A DNA stretch of 12,998 bases from Chloroflexota bacterium (GTDB lineage Bacteria > Chloroflexota > Dehalococcoidia > E44-bin15): positions 1 to 12,998 of the forward strand of contig JADFVG010000126.1 of NCBI GenBank assembly GCA_015222405.1, in the 5' to 3' direction. The notes beneath the pieces were generated by a model that worked only from the letters and a program-made list of their open reading frames with translations, was not told the DNA's origin and did not search any database. This document shows positions 1 through 6,486 of the stretch, in pieces; position 1 is the stretch's first letter, and every line of letters starts with the position of its first letter. A program made the position numbers and the translations under genes.

Positions 1-195
1 AAGGCAGTTGCTGCTGTAGAAGTGGAAGAAGCTGAAGAGAAGGCAGTTGCTGCTGTGGAAGTGGAAGAAGCTGAAGAGAAGGCAGTTGCTGCTGTGGAAT
101 TAGAGGAGTCTGAGGATAAGGCAGTTGCTGCTGTGGAATTAGAGGAGTCTGAGGGGGAGGCAGTTGCTGCAGTGGAAGTGGAGGAGGCTGAGGAG
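1..195 (+). repeat. Five tandem 39-base repeats in the rpsC 3' end
   Basis: Units lie at 1-39, 40-78, 79-117, 118-156 and 157-195, all in frame, each giving 13 residues. Units 1 and 2 differ by one base (GTA versus GTG). Units 3 and 4 share a second version in which the later half reads V-E-L-E-E-S-E and differ only at the last codon. Unit 5 is a diverged copy of the first version. The pairwise likeness suggests recent duplication of units. More copies may lie upstream of the window. Confidence 0.93.
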
Positions 196-213
196 GGGAG
201 CGGCGAGGAATAG
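1..213 (+). CDS. rpsC: Ribosomal protein S3, C-terminal end (partial, 5' cut by window)
   Basis: The open frame runs in from base 1 and stops at TAG 211-213; about 70 residues are visible. They consist of five tandem copies of a 13-residue unit close to KAVAAVEVEEAEE, then GSGEE. No S3 domain (KH domain or C-terminal core) is inside the window, so the identity rests on position: in bacterial S10 operons the gene directly before rplP is rpsC, and S3 is known to carry variable, low-complexity C-terminal extensions in some lineages. S3 belongs to the 30S head near the mRNA entry tunnel. The acidic, alanine/valine-rich tail is unusual for a mostly basic ribosomal protein. Five bases separate it from rplP, whose ribosome binding site lies in this gene's last codons. 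Identity is likely but not proven by the visible sequence. Confidence 0.75.
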   Translation, partial: KAVAAVEVEEAEEKAVAAVEVEEAEEKAVAAVELEESEDKAVAAVELEESEGEAVAAVEVEEAEEGSGEE

Positions 214-218
214 GTATC

Positions 219-656
219 ATGTTACAGCCAAGACGAGTAAAGTATCGGAAGCAGCATCGTGGTCGGCGCAAGGGAACGGCGCAGTCGGGGAATGCCCTGT
301 CCTTTGGTGAGTTTGGGCTTCAGGCTCAAGGGGTAGCTTGGATTACCTCGAGGCAGATCGAGGCAGCACGTCGTGCTATTGTGCGCCAGGTTAGGCGTGG
401 GGGCAAGGTCTGGATTCGTATCTTCCCCGATAAGCCAGTAACAGCGAAGCCGGCTGAGACCCGCATGGGTAGCGGTAAGGGCTCAGTGGACCACTGGGTC
501 GCTGTGGTCAAGCCGGGGAGAATACTGTTTGAAATCGCCGGGGTCAAGGAAGAGGCGGCTAGGGAGGCGATGCGTCTTGCCTCTCATAAGCTACCTATCG
601 ATACCAGGTTTGTGTGCCGTGACACTGATGTCCCTCATCAAGGGGGTTCAAGTTGA
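219..656 (+). CDS. rplP: 50S ribosomal protein L16
   Basis: The 145-residue product is a full-length L16 (the family is usually 136-147). It has the basic N-terminus MLQPRRVKYRKQHRGR, the TSRQIEAARRAI helix and the conserved stretch around residues 85-105 (RMGSGKGSVDHWVAVVKPGR), where the common Glu is an Asp. L16 sits near the A-site tRNA and the 5S rRNA side of the 50S subunit and is a late assembly protein needed for peptidyl transferase activity. The ATG at 219 is preceded by GAGGAA at 205-210, eight bases away, inside the end of rpsC. The stop codon overlaps the TTG start of rpmC (TTGA), pointing to translational coupling. Confidence 0.98.
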   Translation: MLQPRRVKYRKQHRGRRKGTAQSGNALSFGEFGLQAQGVAWITSRQIEAARRAIVRQVRRGGKVWIRIFPDKPVTAKPAETRMGSGKGSVDHWVAVVKPGRILFEIAGVKEEAAREAMRLASHKLPIDTRFVCRDTDVPHQGGSS

Positions 657-865
657 GGATTGGTGAGATTCGTACTCTTAGTTCGGAGGAGCTCAAGAAA
701 CAACTGGACGATTCCTATCGTGAGCTTTTCAATCTGCGCTTCCGCCTAGCGACAAAGCAGCTGACGAATTATAACGAGATCAGAAATGTGAGGAAGAGGG
801 TCGCCAGGATTAAGACTATCCTGCGGGAAAGGGAGCTCTGGGGAGAGGAGCAGGCCTTTGGTTGA
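653..865 (+). CDS. rpmC: 50S ribosomal protein L29
   Basis: The 70-residue product has the L29 pattern: MRIGEIRTLSSEELKKQL at the N-terminus, the ELFNLRFRLATKQLTN helix, and the R-x-V-[RK]-[KR]-x-[IV]-A-R-[IL]-x-T segment near residues 45-56. L29 is a two-helix hairpin beside the 50S exit tunnel, next to L23, where trigger factor and SRP dock. Translation starts at TTG 653, overlapping the rplP stop by four bases, with AAGGGGG at 640-646 as ribosome binding site. It ends inside the first codons of rpsQ (eight-base overlap). Confidence 0.96.
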   Translation: MRIGEIRTLSSEELKKQLDDSYRELFNLRFRLATKQLTNYNEIRNVRKRVARIKTILRERELWGEEQAFG

Positions 866-1127
866 GGAAAAGAGAACCAAGATCAAGCTCGGTCGGGTGG
901 AAAGCAACAAGATGGATAAGACCGTGGTGGTTGTTGTCGAATCCTATAGGCGGCATCCGATCTACAAAAAGGCGATGCGTCGCCTCAAGAAATTTAAGGC
1001 CCACGATGAGCAAAACGCCTGTCATGTAGGTGATATGGTCAGGATAGAGGAAACTCGCCCCCTCTCCAAGGAGAAGCGGTGGCGAGTGGTGGAGATACTG
1101 GCCAAGGGCAGTAAGGGAGAGAGATGA
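858..1127 (+). CDS. rpsQ: 30S ribosomal protein S17
   Basis: The 89-residue product is a normal-length S17, an OB-fold primary binder of 16S rRNA in the 30S body. Typical parts are the opening MVEEKRTKIKLGRV, the VESNKMDKTVVVVVE strand region, YRRHPIYKKAMRR, and MVRIEETRPLSKEKRWRV near the end. The TTG at 858 is the only in-frame start that keeps the conserved N-terminus; the next in-frame candidate, GTG at 897, would cut off the first strand. GGAGAGGAG just before it serves as ribosome binding site. The gene overlaps rpmC by eight bases and rplN by four (ATGA). Confidence 0.97.
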   Translation: MVEEKRTKIKLGRVESNKMDKTVVVVVESYRRHPIYKKAMRRLKKFKAHDEQNACHVGDMVRIEETRPLSKEKRWRVVEILAKGSKGER

Positions 1128-1492
1128 TTCAGTCCTACACCAGGCTGAGGGTGGCGGATAACACCGGGGCCAAGAGCATCATGTGCATAAACGTCCCTGG
1201 AGGGACGCGCAAGAGGTATGCTCGCGTTGGTGATATTATCGTGGCCTCGGTTAAAGAGGCGACGCCAGGAGGTTCAGTTAAGAAGGGTGAGGTTGTGCGA
1301 GCAGTTGTGGTGCGCACTGCCAAGCCCTATCGGCGCCACGATGGGTCATATATCAGGTTCGACGAGAATGCAGCCGTGATCCTGACTGATAGGAATAATC
1401 CTAAGGGAACTCGCGTGTTCGGTCCCGTAGCCCGGGAGCTGCGGGAGAAGAACTTTATGAAAATCCTTTCCCTGGCACCTGAGGTGCTGTGA
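1124..1492 (+). CDS. rplN: 50S ribosomal protein L14
   Basis: The 122-residue product has the standard L14 length and signature: MIQSYTRLRVADNTGAKSI at the start, the KKGEVVRAVVVRT strand near residues 53-65, RFDENAAVILTD around 78-89, and GTRVFGPVARELREKNFMKI near the end. L14 forms an intersubunit bridge with 16S rRNA and is the docking site for the silencing factor RsfS. ATG 1124 overlaps the rpsQ stop as ATGA, with AAGGGAG at 1113-1119 as ribosome binding site. Ten bases follow before rplX. Confidence 0.99.
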   Translation: MIQSYTRLRVADNTGAKSIMCINVPGGTRKRYARVGDIIVASVKEATPGGSVKKGEVVRAVVVRTAKPYRRHDGSYIRFDENAAVILTDRNNPKGTRVFGPVARELREKNFMKILSLAPEVL

Positions 1493-1502
1493 GGAGTTCG
1501 CG

Positions 1503-1814
1503 ATGCAGGTGAGGAAGAACGATACCGTGCTTGTGATTGCGGGCAAGGATAGGGGGAAGAAGGGTAAGGTGCGCCAAGCCCTGCCCAAGGAAAGCAGGGT
1601 GGTGATCGAGGGTGTCAACGTAGTGAAGCGGCACATGAAAGCTCAGGGAGCGACAAGGCAGGCAGGAATCATCGAGCGGGAGGCACCGATTCATGTTTCC
1701 AATGTCATGTTGCTGTGCACCAAGTGCAACCGCCCCACCCGTATTGGCTTTCGTTTCCTCGAGGATGGGAGTAAGGTTCGCATCTGCCGCCGCTGTAAAG
1801 AGGTGATCGAGTAG
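1503..1814 (+). CDS. rplX: 50S ribosomal protein L24, zinc-ribbon form
   Basis: The 103-residue product starts with the KOW motif (roughly residues 4-31: KNDTVLVIAGKDRGKKGKV) and contains the VIEGVNVVKRHMK segment. L24 is an early assembly initiator at the 5' end of 23S rRNA, close to the exit tunnel. The C-terminal half holds two cysteine pairs, C72/C75 and C95/C98, flanking TRIGFRFLEDGSKVRI; this is the zinc-binding form of L24, which many lineages have lost. GAGGAG at 1491-1496, overlapping the rplN stop, positions the ATG. Only two bases separate it from rplE, so the E. coli-type S8 regulatory hairpin cannot fit at this junction. Confidence 0.98.
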   Translation: MQVRKNDTVLVIAGKDRGKKGKVRQALPKESRVVIEGVNVVKRHMKAQGATRQAGIIEREAPIHVSNVMLLCTKCNRPTRIGFRFLEDGSKVRICRRCKEVIE

Positions 1815-1816
1815 CA

Positions 1817-2359
1817 ATGTCCCGGCTGAAGGAAAGATACCAGAAAGAGGTGGCCCCCATTTTGATGGCTGAATATGGCTACAAGAATGTGATGCAGGTG
1901 CCGCGCCTGGAGAGGGTCGTGATTAATATCGGCCTCGGGGAGGCGATTCAAAATCCTCGCGCCTTGGAGGCTGCTGAGAGCGACCTCGCCGCCATCACCG
2001 GGCAGCACCCGGTGATCACCAGGGCCAAGCGGTCCATTTCTGGGTTTAAGGTGCGTGCCGGGATGCCGGTAGGGATGATGGTAACCTTGAGGGGCAATCG
2101 AATGTACGATTTCTTCGATAAGTTAGTAAATGCCACCCTGCCTCGCATTCGTGACTTTCAAGGAACGCCGAGAAACTCATTCGATGGCAGGGGAAACTAT
2201 ACCTTGGGGATGAAGGAGCAGGTCGTATTTCCAGAGATCGAGTATGACAAGATAGATAGGATCAGGGGGCTTGAGATCTCCTTTATCACCACGGCGAGCA
2301 CTGATGAGGAAGGAAGGAGGTTTCTCGAGCTTATGGGCATGCCCTTCCAGAGAAGCTAG
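1817..2359 (+). CDS. rplE: 50S ribosomal protein L5
   Basis: The 180-residue product matches L5 in length (family about 179-180) and motifs: LKERYQKEVAPILM at the N-terminus, VPRLERVVINIGLGEA near residues 29-44, QHPVITRAKRSISGFKVRAGMPVG around 63-86, PRIRDFQGTP near 110-119, and QVVFPEIEYDKID. L5 binds 5S rRNA and forms the bridge to the 30S head via S13. AGGTGAT at 1801-1807 in the end of rplX is the ribosome binding site, nine bases before ATG 1817. After its stop comes the first appreciable gap of the cluster (68 bases). Confidence 0.99.
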   Translation: MSRLKERYQKEVAPILMAEYGYKNVMQVPRLERVVINIGLGEAIQNPRALEAAESDLAAITGQHPVITRAKRSISGFKVRAGMPVGMMVTLRGNRMYDFFDKLVNATLPRIRDFQGTPRNSFDGRGNYTLGMKEQVVFPEIEYDKIDRIRGLEISFITTASTDEEGRRFLELMGMPFQRS

Positions 2360-2427
2360 GGATATTAAGGGGCATTGTTGCGAAAGCAAATAGTGATTCC
2401 ATAAGAAGAGGCCTGTAGTTCGAAAAA
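2360..2427 (+). promoter_or_regulatory. 68-base gap before rpsN with small GNRA hairpin and weak promoter-like boxes
   Basis: A short hairpin, TTGC-GAAA-GCAA, lies at 2378-2389: a four-pair stem with a GNRA tetraloop. TTGCGA at 2378-2383 and CATAAG at 2400-2405, 16 bases apart, each match four of six positions of the sigma70-type boxes, so a weak internal promoter is possible but unproven. The rpsN ATG has no Shine-Dalgarno at normal distance: the nearest GAGG (2408-2411) is 16 bases away and the start is preceded by an A run. I see no ORF here. Confidence 0.25.
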
Positions 2428-2613
2428 ATGGCTAAGGTATCGAAGATTGTAAAGTCTAAGCGCCCGCCTAAATACAAGGTGCAGCAAAGGAATCGCTGTA
2501 GCCTTTGTGGCAGGCCGCGGGCCTATATTCGCCAGTTTGGGCTTTGCCGCATTTGCTTTCGCCAATTAGCACTTGAGGGCAAGCTACCCGGGGTGAGGAA
2601 ATCTAGCTGGTGA
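2428..2613 (+). CDS. rpsZ: 30S ribosomal protein S14, short zinc-binding form (type Z)
   Basis: The 61-residue product is the short, zinc-binding form of S14, often called rpsZ or rpsN1. Its two cysteine pairs are C24/C27 (CSLCGRPRAYIRQFGLC) and C40/C43 (CRICFRQLA), and it ends in the conserved GKLPGVRKSSW. S14 is a late-assembling 30S head protein near S3 and S10. An in-frame TAG at 2416-2418 rules out a longer N-terminus, so ATG 2428 is the start although it lacks a well-placed Shine-Dalgarno. It follows a 68-base gap and precedes rpsH by 46 bases, making it the most loosely packed gene of the spc section. Confidence 0.98.
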   Translation: MAKVSKIVKSKRPPKYKVQQRNRCSLCGRPRAYIRQFGLCRICFRQLALEGKLPGVRKSSW

Positions 2614-2659
2614 GTTCTGGCCTCGGGGTTGAAATTGGAGATCAAGAGAGGTTGGAGAA

Positions 2660-3055
2660 GTGATTACTGATCCCATTGCCGATATGCTGACTCGAATAAG
2701 GAACGCGGTTCTTGCCAGACATGATTTTGTGCTGGTGCCCTCCTCGAGGATGAAGCTGGCCATTGCCAAAATCCTCAGGGAAGAGGGCTTTATTATGGAT
2801 TATGAGGTTCTCAAGGGCAAGCCGCAGCGGATAATCAAAATACACCTTAAATATATGGATAAGAAGGAGCCAGTGCTCACTGGGTTGCAGCGGGTGTCGA
2901 AGCCAGGGCTCAGGGTATACGTTCAGAGGTCTGAGATTCCCCGGGTCTATGGCGGTCTGGGCATTGCCATGCTCTCCACGCCCAAGGGGGTTATAACCGG
3001 TGAGCAAGCGTGGCGGCAAAATGTGGGCGGTGAGCTCCTTTGTTACATATGGTAG
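2660..3055 (+). CDS. rpsH: 30S ribosomal protein S8
   Basis: The 131-residue product has the S8 opening (MITDPIADMLTRIRNA), SSRMKLAIAKILREEGFI near residues 27-44, GLQRVSKPGLRVYV around 74-87, and the typical end VGGELLCYIW. S8 is a primary 16S rRNA binder in the central domain and, in E. coli, represses the spc operon by binding its mRNA. Translation starts at GTG 2660 with AGAGAGG at 2645-2651 as ribosome binding site. The 46 bases before it (2614-2659) show no ORF or clear hairpin. Fifteen bases separate it from rplF. Confidence 0.99.
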   Translation: MITDPIADMLTRIRNAVLARHDFVLVPSSRMKLAIAKILREEGFIMDYEVLKGKPQRIIKIHLKYMDKKEPVLTGLQRVSKPGLRVYVQRSEIPRVYGGLGIAMLSTPKGVITGEQAWRQNVGGELLCYIW

Positions 3056-3070
3056 TCGGGGAGGAAATCA

Positions 3071-3622
3071 ATGTCCCGAATAGGCAAAATGCCCATTCCC
3101 CTGCCTAAGGGGGTAGAGATCAGCATCAAGGGAAGCGAGGTGACGGCCAAGGGTCCCCAAGGTGAGCTTTCCCGCTCCTTTGACCCGGCGTTGTCGATCT
3201 CTGTGAACGATGATAACATAATCGTCTCTCGCCCCAGCGATAATCGGATTCATCGCTCCCTCCATGGGCTGACGCGAAGCCTTCTTGCCAACATGGTGGA
3301 GGGGGTGAGCAAGGGTTTCAGGAAGGAGCTGGAGATTGTTGGCGTCGGCTATCGGGCGCAGAAGGTGGAGGATAAGGTGGTGCTTCAGCTGGGCTATTCT
3401 CATCCTGTGGAGGTCCTGCCTCCTCCTGGGGTATCGGTTGAGGTGGTGGGGACCAACCGCATCATCGTTCAGGGCATTGATAAGGAGTTGGTGGGCGATG
3501 TGGCGGCGAAGGTTCGCGCCATAAGGCCCCCGGATTCTTACAAGGGTAAGGGGATGAGATATGCCGGGGAGCGGGTGCGCCTCAAGCCAGGAAAATCAGG
3601 GAAGATTGGCACTAGGAGATAA
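3071..3622 (+). CDS. rplF: 50S ribosomal protein L6
   Basis: The 183-residue product has the two-repeat L6 architecture. It opens with MSRIGKMPIPLPKGVEI, has the HGLTRSLLANMVEGVSKGF helix near residues 64-82, and carries the RNA-binding C-terminal signature PDSYKGKGMRYAGERVRLKPGKSGK around 155-180. L6 lies near the GTPase centre and sarcin-ricin loop of the 50S subunit. GGGGAGG at 3058-3064 positions the ATG six bases later. Six bases separate it from rplR. No oddities were seen. Confidence 0.99.
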   Translation: MSRIGKMPIPLPKGVEISIKGSEVTAKGPQGELSRSFDPALSISVNDDNIIVSRPSDNRIHRSLHGLTRSLLANMVEGVSKGFRKELEIVGVGYRAQKVEDKVVLQLGYSHPVEVLPPPGVSVEVVGTNRIIVQGIDKELVGDVAAKVRAIRPPDSYKGKGMRYAGERVRLKPGKSGKIGTRR

Positions 3623-3628
3623 AAAGTA

Positions 3629-3997
3629 ATGCCTGGGGTGAAAAGTGCCAGAGCGGCACGACAAAGAAGGCACATGCGGGTGCGGAAGAAGATTCGGGGT
3701 ACAGCTGAGAGGCCCCGCCTATCTGTTTTTCGGAGCCTGAATCATATCTATGCTCAGGTGGTGGATGACAACCTTGGTCATACCGTTGTTTCGGCATCGG
3801 CGCTGGACCGAGAAGTAAGGTCTGAAGTGGAAGGGAAGAGGAAGGCCGAGACCGCCCAACTTGTGGGCAAACTGGTGGCTGAGCGTGCAGTGGAGAAGGG
3901 GATAACCAAGGTCGTCTTCGACCGCGGGGGCTTCAAGTATCATGGTCGAGTGAAAGCCCTGGCTGAGGCTGTGAGAAAGGCAGGCCTGGTGTTTTAG
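3629..3997 (+). CDS. rplR: 50S ribosomal protein L18
   Basis: The 122-residue product is a normal L18: a basic N-terminal arm (ARQRRHMRVRKKIRGTAERPRL within residues 10-31), LSVFRSLNHIYAQVVDD near 31-47, and the C-terminal VVFDRGGFKYHGRVKALAEAVRKAGLVF-type end. L18 binds 5S rRNA together with L5 and mediates its insertion into the central protuberance. AGGAGAT at 3614-3620 serves as ribosome binding site, eight bases before the ATG. It is seven bases upstream of rpsE. Confidence 0.99.
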   Translation: MPGVKSARAARQRRHMRVRKKIRGTAERPRLSVFRSLNHIYAQVVDDNLGHTVVSASALDREVRSEVEGKRKAETAQLVGKLVAERAVEKGITKVVFDRGGFKYHGRVKALAEAVRKAGLVF

Positions 3998-4004
3998 GGG
4001 GATT

Positions 4005-4523
4005 ATGGAGAAGATTGATAGCGGCGAGTTAGTCTTAACTGAGAAACTTGTTCGTATAAACCGGGTGGCCAAAGTGGTAAAGGGAGGAAGACGCTTTAGC
4101 TTTACCGCTTTGGTGATCGTTGGTGATGGCCAGGGACAGGTAGCTGCTGGGTTGGGGAGGGCCAGGGAGATACCGGAGGCAATTCGGAAGGCAGGTGCCA
4201 TTGCCCGCAAGGAGCTAATAAAGGTGCCGATGAAGGATGGCACTATTCCCTATGTTATAGAAGCTAAGTTTGGGGCGGCCAAGGTTCTGCTTAAGCCAGC
4301 AGCGCCAGGAACAGGTGTGATCGCAGGTGGTGGGGTGCGTGCGGTGGTTGAGACCGCGGGAATCAGGGATATCCTGACTAAGTCGCTGGGCAGTTCTAAT
4401 CCCATAAATGTGGTTAGGGCTACGATTCTGGCTCTTAGTCAGTTAAAGGACCCTGAGGAGGCGATAGCGAGGCGGAAGGGGAAGCCGCTAAAGCGTGCTA
4501 AGGAGGCGGCATCAGGTGACTAG
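4005..4523 (+). CDS. rpsE: 30S ribosomal protein S5
   Basis: The 172-residue product has the S5 double-stranded-RNA-binding-like N-domain (about residues 11-75: LVRINRVAKVVKGGRRFSF, then GDGQGQVAAGLGRAREIPEA) and the C-terminal domain with PGTGVIAGGGVRAVVETAGI and LGSSNPINVVRAT. S5 sits at the mRNA entry side of the 30S subunit with S4, affecting decoding fidelity. The loop around VVKGGRRFSF is the region where spectinomycin-resistance changes occur in other bacteria; nothing here shows resistance. Its last codons contain the perfect ribosome binding site of rpmD, and the two genes overlap by eight bases. Confidence 0.99.
   Translation: MEKIDSGELVLTEKLVRINRVAKVVKGGRRFSFTALVIVGDGQGQVAAGLGRAREIPEAIRKAGAIARKELIKVPMKDGTIPYVIEAKFGAAKVLLKPAAPGTGVIAGGGVRAVVETAGIRDILTKSLGSSNPINVVRATILALSQLKDPEEAIARRKGKPLKRAKEAASGD
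4499..4506 (+). promoter_or_regulatory. Full-consensus Shine-Dalgarno for rpmD
   Basis: TAAGGAGG, fully complementary to the usual anti-Shine-Dalgarno, ends nine bases before GTG 4516. It decides the rpmD start: the frame is open further upstream, but an earlier start at 4495 would place this site inside the gene and add residues not seen in L30. Confidence 0.85.
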
Positions 4524-4710
4524 GCTGAGGATCACGTGGACAAAGAGTGGCATCGGCTACATCAGGGAGCAGAGGAGGACACTGAAGGCTTTGGGCTTTC
4601 GCCGCCTGAACCAGACCGTTGAGCATGAGGATACGCCATCGATCCGGGGCATGATATTTAAGGTAAGACACCTGGTGCGGGTGGAGGAGGAAAGTAGTGA
4701 GGCAGAATGA
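4516..4710 (+). CDS. rpmD: 50S ribosomal protein L30
   Basis: The 64-residue product reads MTRLRITWTKSGIGYIREQR, then TLKALGFRRLNQTVEHEDTPSIRGMI-type sequence, the L30 pattern (I-G near residues 12-14; TLKALGLRK-like helix; T-P-x-I-R-G-M). L30 is a small 50S protein close to 5S rRNA. It is slightly longer than the usual 58-60 because of an acidic end (EEESSEAE). Start GTG 4516 is chosen for the perfect Shine-Dalgarno at 4499-4506 and overlaps rpsE by eight bases. Its end overlaps rplO by 14 bases, so translation of the three genes is probably coupled. Confidence 0.96.
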   Translation: MTRLRITWTKSGIGYIREQRRTLKALGFRRLNQTVEHEDTPSIRGMIFKVRHLVRVEEESSEAE

Positions 4711-5140
4711 ACTGGCCCCACCTGCGGGGGCGAAGCGCAAGCGTAAGAGGTTAGGCCGGGGTTTTGGTAGCGGCCAGGGAAGGACTGCGGGCAAGGGCAC
4801 CAAGGGGCAGAAGGCGCGCTCGGGATACAAGGTGCGCTCTGGCTTCGAGGGTGGGCAGCTACCGTTGATCAAGCGCCTGCCTAAGAAGAGGGGCTTCACC
4901 AATATCTTCAGGACGGAATATGAATTTGTGAACGTGGGCAGGCTTAATCATTTCCAGCCTCAGAGTGAGGTAACGCCTCAGAGGCTGGTGGAGGAGAGGC
5001 TGGTTCGTTCATTGAAGAAGCCGATAAAAATCCTGGGCGATGGCGAGCTTCAAAAGCCGCTCATTGTGAAGGCAAACAGGTTTACCGAGACAGCGAGACG
5101 AAAGATTGAGATGGCAGGGGGAAAGGCGGAGGAGATCTAA
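4697..5140 (+). CDS. rplO: 50S ribosomal protein L15
   Basis: The 147-residue product begins MRQNELAPPAGAKRKRKR and has the glycine- and basic-rich L15 N-terminus (LGRGFGSGQGRTAGKGTKGQKAR within residues 18-40), GFEGGQLPLIKRLPKKRGF near 49-67, and a C-terminal domain with IKILGDGELQKPLIVKA. L15 is an assembly protein of the 50S subunit that threads its extended N-terminus through 23S rRNA. The GTG at 4697 has GGAGGAGG at 4683-4690 six bases before it; no ATG in this frame fits. It overlaps rpmD by 14 bases and lies two bases before secY. Confidence 0.97.
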   Translation: MRQNELAPPAGAKRKRKRLGRGFGSGQGRTAGKGTKGQKARSGYKVRSGFEGGQLPLIKRLPKKRGFTNIFRTEYEFVNVGRLNHFQPQSEVTPQRLVEERLVRSLKKPIKILGDGELQKPLIVKANRFTETARRKIEMAGGKAEEI

Positions 5141-5142
5141 GA

Positions 5143-6474
5143 ATGCACCGCGCGGAGAATAGACCCAGACTGCTTCAGGCGATGATCGATGCCTTTGGTC
5201 AGTCAGACCTCAGGAAGAAGATCCTTCTCACCTTAGGACTGCTGGTGGTTTTTCGATTCGTCGCCCATGTCCCTGTGCCTGGTGTGAACCTCGATGCCAT
5301 GCGTGATCTCCTGGAATCGGGGCAAGGCGTGGGCCCGCTTCTGGGCATGCTCGACCTTTTCAGCGGCGGGGCGATGAGAAACCTGAGCATAGCTGCCATG
5401 GGGGTCTACCCTTACATTACTGCGATGATCATCATGCAGTTGCTGGTGCCGGTAGTCCCTCGCCTTTCAGCACTGGCGAGAGAGGGAGAGGCGGGAAGGG
5501 CTAAGATCAATCAGTATACTCACTGGTTAACCGTGCCCATGGCGGCTCTCCAGGGTTATGGTCAGCTTCTGCTGCTGGAGCGGGAGGGCATTATTAGCGG
5601 TATCGGTCTCTCTGGTGGGGACTTGCTCCCCACCGCCGCCATGGTGGCAGGCATGACCGCGGGAACCTTGTTTCTCGTCTGGCTAGGGGAGCTGATTACT
5701 GAATATGGTATTGGCAATGGGATCTCGATAATAATCTTTGGTGGCATCGTCGCCGGGTTGCCGGAGATGATCGGAAGAGGATACCTGGCCAAGTCGGCGA
5801 TCCAGGGTTACTGGCCGCTAGTGGTGTTTTGCCTTTTAGCGCTGGCCATTGTGGCTACCATCGTAATCTTCACTGAGGCTCACCGCCGCATCCCGGTGCA
5901 GCATGCCAGGAGTATCTTTCGTGGCGGGCGTATGTATCGCCAATCGGGTTCCACTCACATCCCGCTCAGGGTGAACTCGGCGGGGATGATCCCCCTGATC
6001 TTCGCCATGGCGTTGATGATTTTGCCTGGGACAGTAGCCAGCTACTTCGTTGGTCCTGGAGGAGGGGGTATTGCCGGTTTCATTGTTGACCTTTTCACTG
6101 CCACTAGCTGGTTCTACTGGGCGATGTATGGCCTGTTGGTGCTCGGCTTCGCCTTTTTCTATACTATGATAATCTTTCAGCAGCAAAACTTGGCCGAGAC
6201 ATTGCAGCGGCAAGGGGCTTTTGTGCCTGGGATTAGACCTGGTCACCACACTGAGCAGTACCTCAACCGGGTGATAACCAGGATAACGTGGGGTGGGGCT
6301 CTGTTTTTGGCCATGATTGCGGTTTCGCCTTTCATTGTGCAAAACATAACCGATATTAGGGTGCTTACCCTTTCCAGCATGGGATTGTTGATCATGGTTG
6401 GGGTAGCATTGGATACGATGCGACAGCTTGAGTCTCAGCTCTTGATGCGCCGCTACGAGGGCTTTATCCGATAG
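5143..6474 (+). CDS. secY: Preprotein translocase channel subunit SecY
   Basis: The 443-residue, strongly hydrophobic product fits SecY, the ten-helix pore of the SecYEG export channel in the cytoplasmic membrane. Family signatures are the cytosolic start with DLRKKILLTLGLLVVFRF leading into helix 1, HVPVPGVN before the plug region, ITEYGIGNGISIIIF near residues 185-199, the RRIPVQ loop, HIPLRVNSAGMIPLIFA near 270-286, and FVPGIRPG before the last helices. Length is normal (about 420-445). GGAGGAGA at 5128-5135 positions ATG 5143. It lies between rplO and adk, its standard place, linking ribosome and export-channel production. Confidence 0.99.
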   Translation: MHRAENRPRLLQAMIDAFGQSDLRKKILLTLGLLVVFRFVAHVPVPGVNLDAMRDLLESGQGVGPLLGMLDLFSGGAMRNLSIAAMGVYPYITAMIIMQLLVPVVPRLSALAREGEAGRAKINQYTHWLTVPMAALQGYGQLLLLEREGIISGIGLSGGDLLPTAAMVAGMTAGTLFLVWLGELITEYGIGNGISIIIFGGIVAGLPEMIGRGYLAKSAIQGYWPLVVFCLLALAIVATIVIFTEAHRRIPVQHARSIFRGGRMYRQSGSTHIPLRVNSAGMIPLIFAMALMILPGTVASYFVGPGGGGIAGFIVDLFTATSWFYWAMYGLLVLGFAFFYTMIIFQQQNLAETLQRQGAFVPGIRPGHHTEQYLNRVITRITWGGALFLAMIAVSPFIVQNITDIRVLTLSSMGLLIMVGVALDTMRQLESQLLMRRYEGFIR

Positions 6475-6486
6475 CGGGGGATAAAA

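Noticed and set aside
5836..6342. 168-codon minus-strand frame inside secY
   Set aside because: The plus-strand frame is a full SecY with all family motifs; the reverse frame looks like low-quality shadow sequence.
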